Part shown: piece after piece, positions 1 to 6,060 of the stretch | How positions within the stretch are numbered: the first letter of the stretch is position 1 | Layout: every line of letters begins with the position of its first letter | NCBI GenBank assembly: GCA_903938935.1 | Contig: CAJAFD010000104.1 | Span: forward strand, 1 to 6,251 | Direction: 5' to 3' | DNA: 6,251 bases | From: an uncultured Opitutia bacterium | GTDB lineage: Bacteria; Verrucomicrobiota; Verrucomicrobiia; Opitutales; Opitutaceae | Made by a program: the position numbers and the translations under genes | Notes under the pieces: model-generated | Database searches by the model: none | Told to the model about the DNA's origin: nothing | Seen by the model: the letters and a program-made list of their open reading frames with translations, nothing else

Positions 1-1037
1 TGGGGCATCAATTTCTTGATATCCTGCACCGCGTCGCGGTGACACACGAGTATCGCATCGGCGGTTTCGACGACGACCAAATCATTGACCCCGACGAGCG
101 CGATCGTCCGGCCGTTACTCACCGCGATGTTGTGCTCCGCGTTCACCGTCACCACGGAACCACGCACGGCGTTGCGCGCCGCATCTCGCGGCAGATGTTT
201 GGGCAACGCCGTCCAGAGTCCGACATCGTCCCAGTCGAACTCCGCCAGCATCGTCTCGACCGCGACCGCCTTTTCCATGATCGCGTAGTCCACGGAAACC
301 TTCGGCTCCAGCGTCGGAAATTTCGCCGCCAAAAACGCCGTCGGATCACCGGCGGGAAACTCGCGGATGAAACCCGCCAGCATCGGCGTGTGTTTATCCG
401 CCTCGGCCAAAAATGCCGCTGCACTCCAGAAAAACATCCCGGCGTTCCACGCATAGTGGCCGCTCTCGACATAACGCGCCGCCGTCGTCGCATCGGGTTT
501 TTCCACGAAACGTTTCACCTTGTGAAAGCCATCTCCGGCGGCCTCGCCCAACTCGAGATAACCAAAACCCGTGGCCGCATGGTCAGGCTTGATCGCAAAC
601 GTCAGCAACGCCGGTGACGTCGCCGCCCGCCGCAGCGCCGCGCTCACCTGACGGGCGAGCGTCGCGTTGTCTTTGATCAACGCATCTGCGGGAAAAAGCG
701 CGAGCACACCCTGCGGATCACGCGCCCGCACGAGCGCCGTGGCCAAGGCCGCAGCGGCGGCCGTGTCTCGCTTCGCCGGCTCCGCGATGATATTTGCCTC
801 GGCAATCACCCCCGCCAGCGCCGCGCGCGTGGACGCGAGTTGCGCGGTATTGGTGAGCACAAAAATATTTTTTAGCGGCACGACGCCCTCGAGGCGGCGC
901 ACGGTTTCTTCCACGAGGGTGCGTTCGGAAAATAATTTAAGCAGATGCTTCGGCGTGGCCGCGCGGCTCATGGGCCAAAACCGTTCACCGCTACCACCGG
1001 CCATAATGCAGGCAAAAAAATGGGACGAATCAGTCAT
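1..1037 (-). CDS. manC: Mannose-1-phosphate guanylyltransferase (3' end cut by window edge)
   Basis: This cytoplasmic enzyme makes GDP-mannose from mannose-1-phosphate and GTP, supplying mannose, fucose or rhamnose donors for surface polysaccharide. The frame starts with ATG at 1037 and stays open to the left edge, giving 345 visible residues. Short-form family members are roughly 340-360 residues, so only a few should be missing. Visible motifs, in order, are the nucleotide-binding signature MAGGSGERFWPMSR (12-25) followed by PKHLLKL (29-35), FPAD (115-118), FVEKP (177-181, the sugar-phosphate site motif), NAGMFFW (198-204), DWDDVGLW (268-275) and the C-terminal VVVETADAILVC (321-332). The C-terminal phosphomannose isomerase domain of the long bifunctional form cannot be excluded, because the stop is outside the window. 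No Shine-Dalgarno sequence precedes the ATG. The dehydrogenase gene ends 56 bp upstream on the same strand. A T7 run lies in codons 6-8. Identification is secure from the motif set. Confidence 0.94.
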   Translation of the reverse strand, partial: MTDSSHFFACIMAGGSGERFWPMSRAATPKHLLKLFSERTLVEETVRRLEGVVPLKNIFVLTNTAQLASTRAALAGVIAEANIIAEPAKRDTAAAAALATALVRARDPQGVLALFPADALIKDNATLARQVSAALRRAATSPALLTFAIKPDHAATGFGYLELGEAAGDGFHKVKRFVEKPDATTAARYVESGHYAWNAGMFFWSAAAFLAEADKHTPMLAGFIREFPAGDPTAFLAAKFPTLEPKVSVDYAIMEKAVAVETMLAEFDWDDVGLWTALPKHLPRDAARNAVRGSVVTVNAEHNIAVSNGRTIALVGVNDLVVVETADAILVCHRDAVQDIKKLMP

Positions 1038-1093
1038 GTGAGCATTTCTTGTCCCAGCCCCGTCGCCCTACGCCAAGCCCGAAACCCAGCGAC

Positions 1094-2092
1094 TCAGAGC
1101 GTGATTACGATTTTACCAAACTGTTCGCCCCGTTCCATAAGGTCAAAAGCCTCACCGACATGTTCCAACGGAAACACGTTGCACACGACGGGCGCGATGC
1201 GGTGGCACGCGACAAAACCCAGCATCGCTTGCCAATCCGTCGGCGAACCCATCGTCGTGCCGAGCACCGAGAGATTACGCCAAAACACTTTTCGCATCGG
1301 CAACACCGGAGGATTTCCGCGGGTGGCGCCGAAGAACACGATCCTTCCGCCCGACGCCGCGAGGTCGATCACATGCTCGAAACCCGGACCGCCGGCGCTG
1401 TCCACGATCACATCAAACGCCCCGCCCGGCACGTGCTCAATGACCTGCGCCGCCCATCCGTCGCGCGTGTAATCAAAGCCGCCCCGCGCTCCAAGTGCGA
1501 CCGCTCGTTTGATTTTTTCCGCGCTACTCGAGGTCACCCACACCTCCGCGCCGTGGGCCACGGCGAATTGCAGCGCAAACAAAGCCACGCCACCGCCGAT
1601 GCCCGTGATTAAAATCTTCTCCCCCGCCCGCAGCTGCGCGCGCGCAAACAAAGCCCGATAAGCGGTCAATCCCGCCAAGGGTAACGCCGCCGCTTCGACC
1701 CAACTCAGATGCGCGGGTTTAGCCGCGAGCTGCACGACGGGCACGGCGATCTGTTGCGCCAACGTGCCGGCGCGAGGCAGCCCTAATATGGTAAACGCCG
1801 CACCTTGGGCGTACTCGCTCGCTCCCCAATCAAAACTGGGGTTGATCACGACTTCGCGCCCGAGCCACGTCGCCTCTACGCCCGACCCGACCGTACTGAC
1901 CACGCCGGCGCCATCCGAGCCGGGCTGCGCCGGATATTTAAGTCCCGCGTATTGCCCGAGCTTGATCCAGAGATCGCGGTGATTGAGCGCCGCCGCCCGT
2001 AATGTCACCACGACTTCACCCGCCGCGGGCACGGGCGCGGGCACGTCGATCACGTTAAGTTGATTCAACGCGGTGAGCTGGGCGGCTTGCAT
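1094..2092 (-). CDS. Zinc-independent medium-chain dehydrogenase/reductase (quinone oxidoreductase-like)
   Basis: This 332-residue protein of the MDR superfamily is a probable NAD(P)H-dependent oxidoreductase of the cytoplasm. An N-terminal GroES-like fold spans about 20-125, with NHRD (37-40) and GSDGAGVV (58-65). A Rossmann domain has the glycine-rich loop GIGGGVALFALQ (164-175), and PLAGLTAYRAL (138-148) precedes it. The position that holds a catalytic zinc cysteine in alcohol dehydrogenases is in the NHRD segment, and no structural four-cysteine cluster is present. The only cysteines are two near the C-terminus, so it should act without zinc. The NPSFDWG...ILGLPRAGT stretch (84-110) recalls the subgroup often annotated as 'zinc-type alcohol dehydrogenase-like'. 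I chose ATG 2092 because MQAAQLTALNQL fits the family N-terminus. The frame runs upstream to a TTG at 2218, but that would overlap the divergent rluE. The substrate is unknown. It may be cotranscribed with manC downstream. Confidence 0.88.
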   Translation of the reverse strand: MQAAQLTALNQLNVIDVPAPVPAAGEVVVTLRAAALNHRDLWIKLGQYAGLKYPAQPGSDGAGVVSTVGSGVEATWLGREVVINPSFDWGASEYAQGAAFTILGLPRAGTLAQQIAVPVVQLAAKPAHLSWVEAAALPLAGLTAYRALFARAQLRAGEKILITGIGGGVALFALQFAVAHGAEVWVTSSSAEKIKRAVALGARGGFDYTRDGWAAQVIEHVPGGAFDVIVDSAGGPGFEHVIDLAASGGRIVFFGATRGNPPVLPMRKVFWRNLSVLGTTMGSPTDWQAMLGFVACHRIAPVVCNVFPLEHVGEAFDLMERGEQFGKIVITL

Positions 2093-2106
2093 CGCAGTAA
2101 GCTGCG
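2093..2106 (-). promoter_or_regulatory. Small hairpin abutting the dehydrogenase start codon
   Basis: CGCAG (2093-2097) and CTGCG (2102-2106) form a perfect 5-bp stem around a 4-nt loop, directly against the ATG at 2090-2092. In the leftward transcript it would lie exactly where a ribosome binding site should be, and no Shine-Dalgarno motif is visible in its place. It may influence initiation or may be chance. It also forms part of an imperfect repeat of the first codons of the gene. Confidence 0.3.
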
Positions 2107-2161
2107 CCCGCTGAACCCTGACAGCAAGCAACGGAATGATTTTGCGGAACGACGCGCGGCC

Positions 2162-2746
2162 GTGTGCGCTACTCCCGTGCTCCTCGCGCTCAACAAACCC
2201 TACGGTGTCCTGTCGCAATTCACCCCCGAGCCGGGTTCGAAGTGGCGCACGCTCGCCGATTTCAAACTTCCGCGCGGCGTCTACGCCCTTGGCCGCCTCG
2301 ACGCCGACAGCGAGGGCCTTTTACTTTTCAGCGACGAGCCCGGACTGAATTCCAAACTACTCGATCCACGCCAAGGCCATCGCCGCGAATATTGGGTTCA
2401 AGTCGAAGGTCGCCCTACGCCCGAAACCCTCGCGCGCCTCGCGGCCGGAGAGGTTAAATTGGACGGCGCCATGACTCGTCCTTGTCGCGCTCAGTTGCTC
2501 GATCCCGCGCCCACGATAGCGCCCCGCGTGCCACCGATTCGGGTTCGTCAAACCGTACCCGACACTTGGATCGCCCTGGAACTCACCGAGGGGAAAAATC
2601 GCCAAGTCCGGCGCATGACGGCGGCCATGGGTCACCCGACGCTACGGTTGATCCGCGTGCGCACGGGCGACTTTCAGCTCGAAGGGCTCGCGCCGGGTAA
2701 ATGGCGCGAACTCACCGCGAGCGAACGCGCCGCGGTGTTCGCTTAA
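2162..2746 (+). CDS. rluE: RluE-type 23S rRNA pseudouridine synthase
   Basis: This enzyme isomerises uridine to pseudouridine in 23S rRNA; E. coli RluE acts at U2457. About 194 residues are encoded, and there is no N-terminal S4 domain, as in RluE and unlike RsuA or RluB. Motif I is LNKPYGVLSQFT (10-21), followed by WRTLADF (28-34). Motif II is GRLDADSEGLLLF (44-56), with Asp47 the expected catalytic nucleophile. Motif III is EGKNRQVRRM (143-152), followed by HPTLRLIR (158-165). The PRVPPIRVRQTVPDTW segment (121-136) is characteristic of RluE rather than other RsuA-family members. No ATG is available near the start. I chose GTG at 2162, while GTG at 2177 would give VLLALNKPYG and fits the family equally well. 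A TTG at 2060 is in frame but would run back into the divergent dehydrogenase. There is no strong ribosome binding site. Its TAA is interleaved with the stop of the convergent nitroreductase. Confidence 0.92.
   Translation: MCATPVLLALNKPYGVLSQFTPEPGSKWRTLADFKLPRGVYALGRLDADSEGLLLFSDEPGLNSKLLDPRQGHRREYWVQVEGRPTPETLARLAAGEVKLDGAMTRPCRAQLLDPAPTIAPRVPPIRVRQTVPDTWIALELTEGKNRQVRRMTAAMGHPTLRLIRVRTGDFQLEGLAPGKWRELTASERAAVFA
2743..2746. other. Interleaved convergent stop codons in TTAA
   Basis: The plus-strand gene rluE ends with TAA at 2744-2746 and the minus-strand nitroreductase ends with TAA at 2745-2743. The two genes therefore share the palindrome TTAA and overlap by four bases. There is no intergenic room for a terminator, so each transcript must read into the other gene antisense before it ends. 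Confidence 0.95.
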
Positions 2747-3393
2747 ATGCGGACGATAAGTTCTTCAGCCTTGAAGCGGACTTTCGGGGCGGACGCATAT
2801 TTGTCGTCGGCGGCGCGATAACCCGCTGGGCAGGCCACGATCGTCGTGTAGTCGGTCCCGGCGAGACCGAGCACTTCGTCGTATTTGGCGCGATCGATGC
2901 CTTCCATCGGGCACGTATCGACGCCGAGGAGCGCGGCCGCGGTCATGAACTGACCGAGCGCGATATAAATCTGATGCGCCTGCCAAGTATCAAGCGTGCC
3001 CGCCTTGGCCGCACCGGCGAGACTGCCGAGCATCATGTTTTTGTAAGGGGTAAGGGCATCCTTAGAGCCGCCCCGCAACTCGACCGTGCGATCCATAAAT
3101 TTCTCCACGTGATCTGCGCCCAAGTTTTTCTTCACCGCGAAAACCACCAGGTGCGAAGCATCGGCGGGCTGCGTCTGCCCCCAAGAGAGCGGCACCAGTT
3201 GGGCCTTCACGGCCGCATCCGTTAAAATCAAAAATTTCCAAGGCTGTAAGCCAAATGAGGAAGGCGCGAGAACCAGCGCTTGTTCCAGCGTGGCCCACGT
3301 GTCGGCGGGAATTTTTTTCGTGGCATCGAATTTCTTCGTGGCGTAGCGCCAGTTCAGAGCAGAGAGCAGCGTGGTCGAGGGAATGATGGACAT
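2743..3393 (-). CDS. NfsB-like FMN-dependent nitroreductase family NAD(P)H oxidoreductase
   Basis: This 216-residue cytoplasmic flavoprotein matches the length of E. coli NfsB (217). The family uses NAD(P)H and FMN to reduce nitroaromatics, quinones or related electrophiles by two-electron steps. Visible signatures are RYATKKFD (16-23), an FMN-phosphate-contacting segment, and LAPSSFGLQPWKF (42-54), the typical PSS-x-x-x-QPW block. Also present are DTWQAHQIYIALG (135-147), GVDTCPMEGID (157-167) with the conserved P-EG-D pattern, and a C-terminal GYR-x-x-D (191-196). I chose ATG 3393 because MSIIPSTTLLSALNWRYATKKFD matches the family N-terminus; an upstream in-frame TTG at 3435 gives an unconvincing extension. 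No Shine-Dalgarno is present, and the leader just before the ATG is AT-rich. The yfeH-like gene ends 51 bp upstream, so it is probably the last gene of the murJ unit. The physiological substrate cannot be read from the sequence. Confidence 0.92.
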   Translation of the reverse strand: MSIIPSTTLLSALNWRYATKKFDATKKIPADTWATLEQALVLAPSSFGLQPWKFLILTDAAVKAQLVPLSWGQTQPADASHLVVFAVKKNLGADHVEKFMDRTVELRGGSKDALTPYKNMMLGSLAGAAKAGTLDTWQAHQIYIALGQFMTAAALLGVDTCPMEGIDRAKYDEVLGLAGTDYTTIVACPAGYRAADDKYASAPKVRFKAEELIVRI

Positions 3394-3444
3394 AAAAATA
3401 TTGAGTGAACGAACTGGGTCCGTGCGCGTTGTCAAAACCCGCGT

Positions 3445-4413
3445 TCAGGCGTCAGCATCCTTGGCCCAACGCTCGGCCAACACCGCGCAGACAAGCAACT
3501 GCAACTGGTGATAAACCATGATCGGCAGCAGAATGAGCCCGATCGCCGGATGCGCGCCGAAAATCAATTTCGCCATCGGCACGCCCGAGGCCAAGGTCTT
3601 CTTCGAACCGCAAAAAATGGCGGCGATCCGATCCTCGCGATTGAAACCCAATGTTTTCGCTCCCCAAGCGGTTACTCCCAGCGCGAGCGCCAAAATCACC
3701 ACCGAGAGCGCGATCACCCACAGGAGATTACCGACGCCGTTGCTCGACCACAGGCCGCGTTGAAACGATTCGCAAAACGACGTGTAGACCAGCACCAGGA
3801 TGGTTACTCGATCCACGCTGCCGATGTACGGTTTGTATTTTTTTAACCACGCCCCGATCCAAGGCCGAGCGAGTTGCCCCAGAGCCAACGGCAACACCAA
3901 CCAGCGCAATAAATCCCACATCACCGGCCCGAGCGCGAGCGCCTGCCCCGTCGTCTGCAAGACTGCGCCGATCCACAGCGGCGTGAGCACCACGCCCAGT
4001 AAGCTCGACAAGGTCGCGTTGAACACCGCCCCGCCGACATTACCCCGCGCCGCCGCCGTAAAGGCCACCGACGACGACACGGTCGAAGGCAAAGCGCAGA
4101 GATAAAAAAATCCGAGCGATAGACCCGCCGGCACACGACCCTCTAAAAAATAAATCACGACAAAACCCAAGAGCGGGAAAAATAAAAACGTACTGAGTTG
4201 CACCAGCACATGCAGCCGCCAGTTGAGTGCGCCGGCTTTCAGCGCGGCAAACGACAGCGCCGCGCCGTGCAGAAAAAATATGAGCGCCACGCCCGCCTTG
4301 GTCAGCACCTCCGGATGCATCCAGCCACCCGTGGCTCCGGGAGCCGGAAAAAGCCACGCCAACCCCGTGACCAAGACCATCCCGGTCATGAACCAGTCGA
4401 ATTTAATTTTCAT
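3445..4413 (-). CDS. YfeH-type bile acid:sodium symporter (SBF-like) family membrane transporter
   Basis: This 322-residue, very hydrophobic inner-membrane protein has about ten predicted membrane segments, the first at about 8-22 and the last at about 290-313. Length and motifs fit the YfeH branch of the SBF-like family, distant relatives of bile acid:sodium symporters and Acr3. Key blocks are LHGAALS (48-54), ALPSTVSSSVAFTAAARGN (107-125), LLGVVLTPLW (138-147), the basic loop KKYKPYIGSVDR (191-202), FCGSKKTLASGVPM (267-280) and IMVYHQLQL (298-306). The ALPSTVSSSVAFT and FCGSKKTLASG segments resemble the crossover motifs that form the substrate and ion sites in this fold. The substrate of YfeH proteins is not settled, so none is assigned. 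ATG 4413 overlaps the murJ stop as ATGA and no other ribosome binding site is seen, implying translational coupling. The nitroreductase follows 51 bp downstream. Confidence 0.9.
   Translation of the reverse strand: MKIKFDWFMTGMVLVTGLAWLFPAPGATGGWMHPEVLTKAGVALIFFLHGAALSFAALKAGALNWRLHVLVQLSTFLFFPLLGFVVIYFLEGRVPAGLSLGFFYLCALPSTVSSSVAFTAAARGNVGGAVFNATLSSLLGVVLTPLWIGAVLQTTGQALALGPVMWDLLRWLVLPLALGQLARPWIGAWLKKYKPYIGSVDRVTILVLVYTSFCESFQRGLWSSNGVGNLLWVIALSVVILALALGVTAWGAKTLGFNREDRIAAIFCGSKKTLASGVPMAKLIFGAHPAIGLILLPIMVYHQLQLLVCAVLAERWAKDADA
4410..4413 (-). other. murJ / yfeH-like stop-start overlap (ATGA)
   Basis: On the minus strand the four bases read ATGA. ATG starts the yfeH-like gene (4413-4411) and TGA ends murJ (4412-4410). 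Such overlaps generally allow a terminating ribosome to reinitiate. The leader of the downstream gene here lacks its own Shine-Dalgarno sequence, which agrees with coupling. Confidence 0.93.
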
Positions 4414-5999
4414 GCAAACTTTGCCCGAAATTTAGTCCATAGCGCCGCCAATTCCTCGCGTCCCTCGATGCGCAGCGCCCACAGCAATCCGCCGTACAGC
4501 ATCACGCCCAACGCAATTAAGACCGCCAGTCCGAGCACATCAGCGGTTTTACTTTCCGATATGAAATGCGACCACGACCACCAACCGCCCGCCACGGCTA
4601 AACCCATCACGAGACTTGCGCCGACAATTTTCATAAGATCGCGCACAAGGTGAGCGAAGCGCAGTCCTTCATGCCCCGCAGCAAGTTGACGCTGCAAAAA
4701 CCAAGCCTGCGCCACGATCGCGACGTTGCCCGCCACCGCGAGCCCGACCGTTCCCAGCGGCCGCATCAACGCCAGGCTCAACCCTAAGTTGATGACAAAA
4801 CTGAGCAACGCGGCCCGGACCGGGGTCACCGTATCTTTCCGCGCGTAAAACGCCTTCAACGCCAAATTCACGAAAGAGAAAAACGGCAACCCTAACGCGT
4901 ACACCGCCAACACCGGCAACATCAGCGCCGTATCGCTAGCGACGAAAGCTCCGCGCTGAAATAACACGCGCACGAGTGGCTCCGCGAGCACGGCCAGCCC
5001 CACCGCCGCCGGCACATTGATGACCAAAATCAACCGCATGCCTTTGCGGTAAGACTGCGCCAATTTTTCATCATCCCGATCGGCCGCGTGTTTCGCGATC
5101 AGAGGAAACACGACCGTTGAAATCGCGATCGCAAACACGCCGATGGGCAGCTCCATCAAGCGCGTCGCTAGGTTGAGCACCGTCACCGCGGAGTCGTTCA
5201 GCGACAGTCCGATAAACCGCGAGACGGCCATATTAATCAAATAAATCGCCGAGCCAAACACCGTCGGGCCCATGAGCGTCACGATTTGCCGCAAAGGCCC
5301 GCTCCGTCCGAGATCAAAGCGTGGACGCCAACCCTCCCGCATGAGCGCCGCCGCCGGCACCGACATCTGCAAAAATCCGCCGACTAACGCGCCGACACAA
5401 AGCCAGTGCATCCGTCCATCGGGCGATTCGGCCCAGCCGCAATAGACCGCGCCACTCAGCGCCCCGATCATAGCCAGGTTGAGCCAGATCGGAGAAAGCG
5501 CCGGCTCCACGAACCGATGCAACGTCTGCAACGCCGCGCTCAACACGGCCGCCAGACACACCAAGACGAGATAGGGAAACAATAGGATCGCGTAATCCGC
5601 CGAAGCGACGAGCCGTTGCGTCGTAGCTACCTCCATGCCCCAGCTACCAGCAATCGAGACGAGCTTGCCCGCCTGAGCCAAGGCCAGCATCGCCAGCGCG
5701 ACGATGCCGCCGGTGACCACCAACAGCCAACTCGCGACTTGATTCACGAGCTCAAATGCCCCCTGCCGCTCGCGCGCCTTGAGCTCTTCCTGCAGGGTCG
5801 GCACGAGCGCGGCGGTCAGCGCACCTTCACCCAACAACCGGCGAAATAAATTAGGTAAAGTAAACGCCGTGTAAAAAATCGAGGCCAAGGCCGAGGTGCC
5901 AAAAACTGCGGTCACCAACATGTCACGCCCAAGCCCAAGTACGCGCGAGACCATCGTCAGCGCAGACACCACTCCGATATTTTTCAGGCTCTTCGACAC
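4410..5999 (-). CDS. murJ: Lipid II flippase MurJ (MviN)
   Basis: MurJ is the inner-membrane flippase of the MOP superfamily that moves lipid-linked peptidoglycan precursor to the periplasmic face. The protein is 529 residues, slightly longer than E. coli MurJ (511), with about 14 predicted membrane segments. The N-terminus SKSLKNIGVVSALTMVSRVLGLGRD (2-26) and AFTLPNLFRRLLGEGALTAALVP (45-67) are diagnostic. TRLMELPIGVFAIAISTVVFP (279-299) carries the central-cavity arginine equivalent to E. coli R270. RVLFQRGAF (344-352) and LKAFYARKDTVTPV (381-394) are further family blocks. The expected cavity residues R19, R25 and R53/R54 are present, but the position of E. coli D39 reads serine. I chose GTG 5999, which gives the family-typical start and has GCGGAA nine bases upstream. 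An in-frame ATG at 6041 would add 14 residues with no family match. It overlaps the yfeH-like gene by four bases. Confidence 0.95.
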   Translation of the reverse strand: MSKSLKNIGVVSALTMVSRVLGLGRDMLVTAVFGTSALASIFYTAFTLPNLFRRLLGEGALTAALVPTLQEELKARERQGAFELVNQVASWLLVVTGGIVALAMLALAQAGKLVSIAGSWGMEVATTQRLVASADYAILLFPYLVLVCLAAVLSAALQTLHRFVEPALSPIWLNLAMIGALSGAVYCGWAESPDGRMHWLCVGALVGGFLQMSVPAAALMREGWRPRFDLGRSGPLRQIVTLMGPTVFGSAIYLINMAVSRFIGLSLNDSAVTVLNLATRLMELPIGVFAIAISTVVFPLIAKHAADRDDEKLAQSYRKGMRLILVINVPAAVGLAVLAEPLVRVLFQRGAFVASDTALMLPVLAVYALGLPFFSFVNLALKAFYARKDTVTPVRAALLSFVINLGLSLALMRPLGTVGLAVAGNVAIVAQAWFLQRQLAAGHEGLRFAHLVRDLMKIVGASLVMGLAVAGGWWSWSHFISESKTADVLGLAVLIALGVMLYGGLLWALRIEGREELAALWTKFRAKFA

Positions 6000-6045
6000 C
6001 CGCCCAGTTTCCGCGGCGCACGCCCACGGGCGCAAATGCATTTAC

Positions 6046-6059
6046 GCGCTCGTGAGCGC
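6046..6059 (-). repeat. Small inverted repeat between the upstream gene and murJ
   Basis: GCGCTC (6046-6051) and GAGCGC (6054-6059) are perfect inverted arms. Allowing a 4-nt loop, a 5-bp GC-rich stem forms just after the stop codon of the upstream gene. No T tract follows on the minus strand, so it does not look like an intrinsic terminator. It could be chance in GC-rich DNA. Confidence 0.3.
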
Positions 6060-6060
6060 C

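Noticed and set aside
39..617. Long plus-strand open frame opposite manC
   Set aside because: It is rich in Arg and His with low-complexity composition typical of an antisense shadow in GC-rich DNA, and manC motifs are continuous on the other strand.
1014..1020. A7 run (T7 in manC codons 6-8) as a possible phase-variation or frameshift site
   Set aside because: Similar seven-base runs occur at Lys/Phe codon pairs in the yfeH-like and nitroreductase genes, and the frame is intact; seven bases is short for slippage.
1062..1093. GTCGC / GCGAC inverted repeat between the dehydrogenase and manC
   Set aside because: The arms are only 5 bp with a loop of about 22 nt and no T tract; not credible as a terminator or operator.
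945..1612. Two overlapping plus-strand open frames opposite the manC start and the dehydrogenase end
   Set aside because: They show no recognisable motifs, biased Arg/Pro/His content, and full overlap with well-supported genes.
4198..4653. Plus-strand open frame spanning the murJ/yfeH-like junction
   Set aside because: It has no family resemblance and is antisense to two clear membrane-protein genes.
6041..6060. The stem at 6046-6059 as a rho-independent terminator before murJ
   Set aside because: No uridine tract follows on the minus-strand transcript, and murJ starts shortly after in the same direction.
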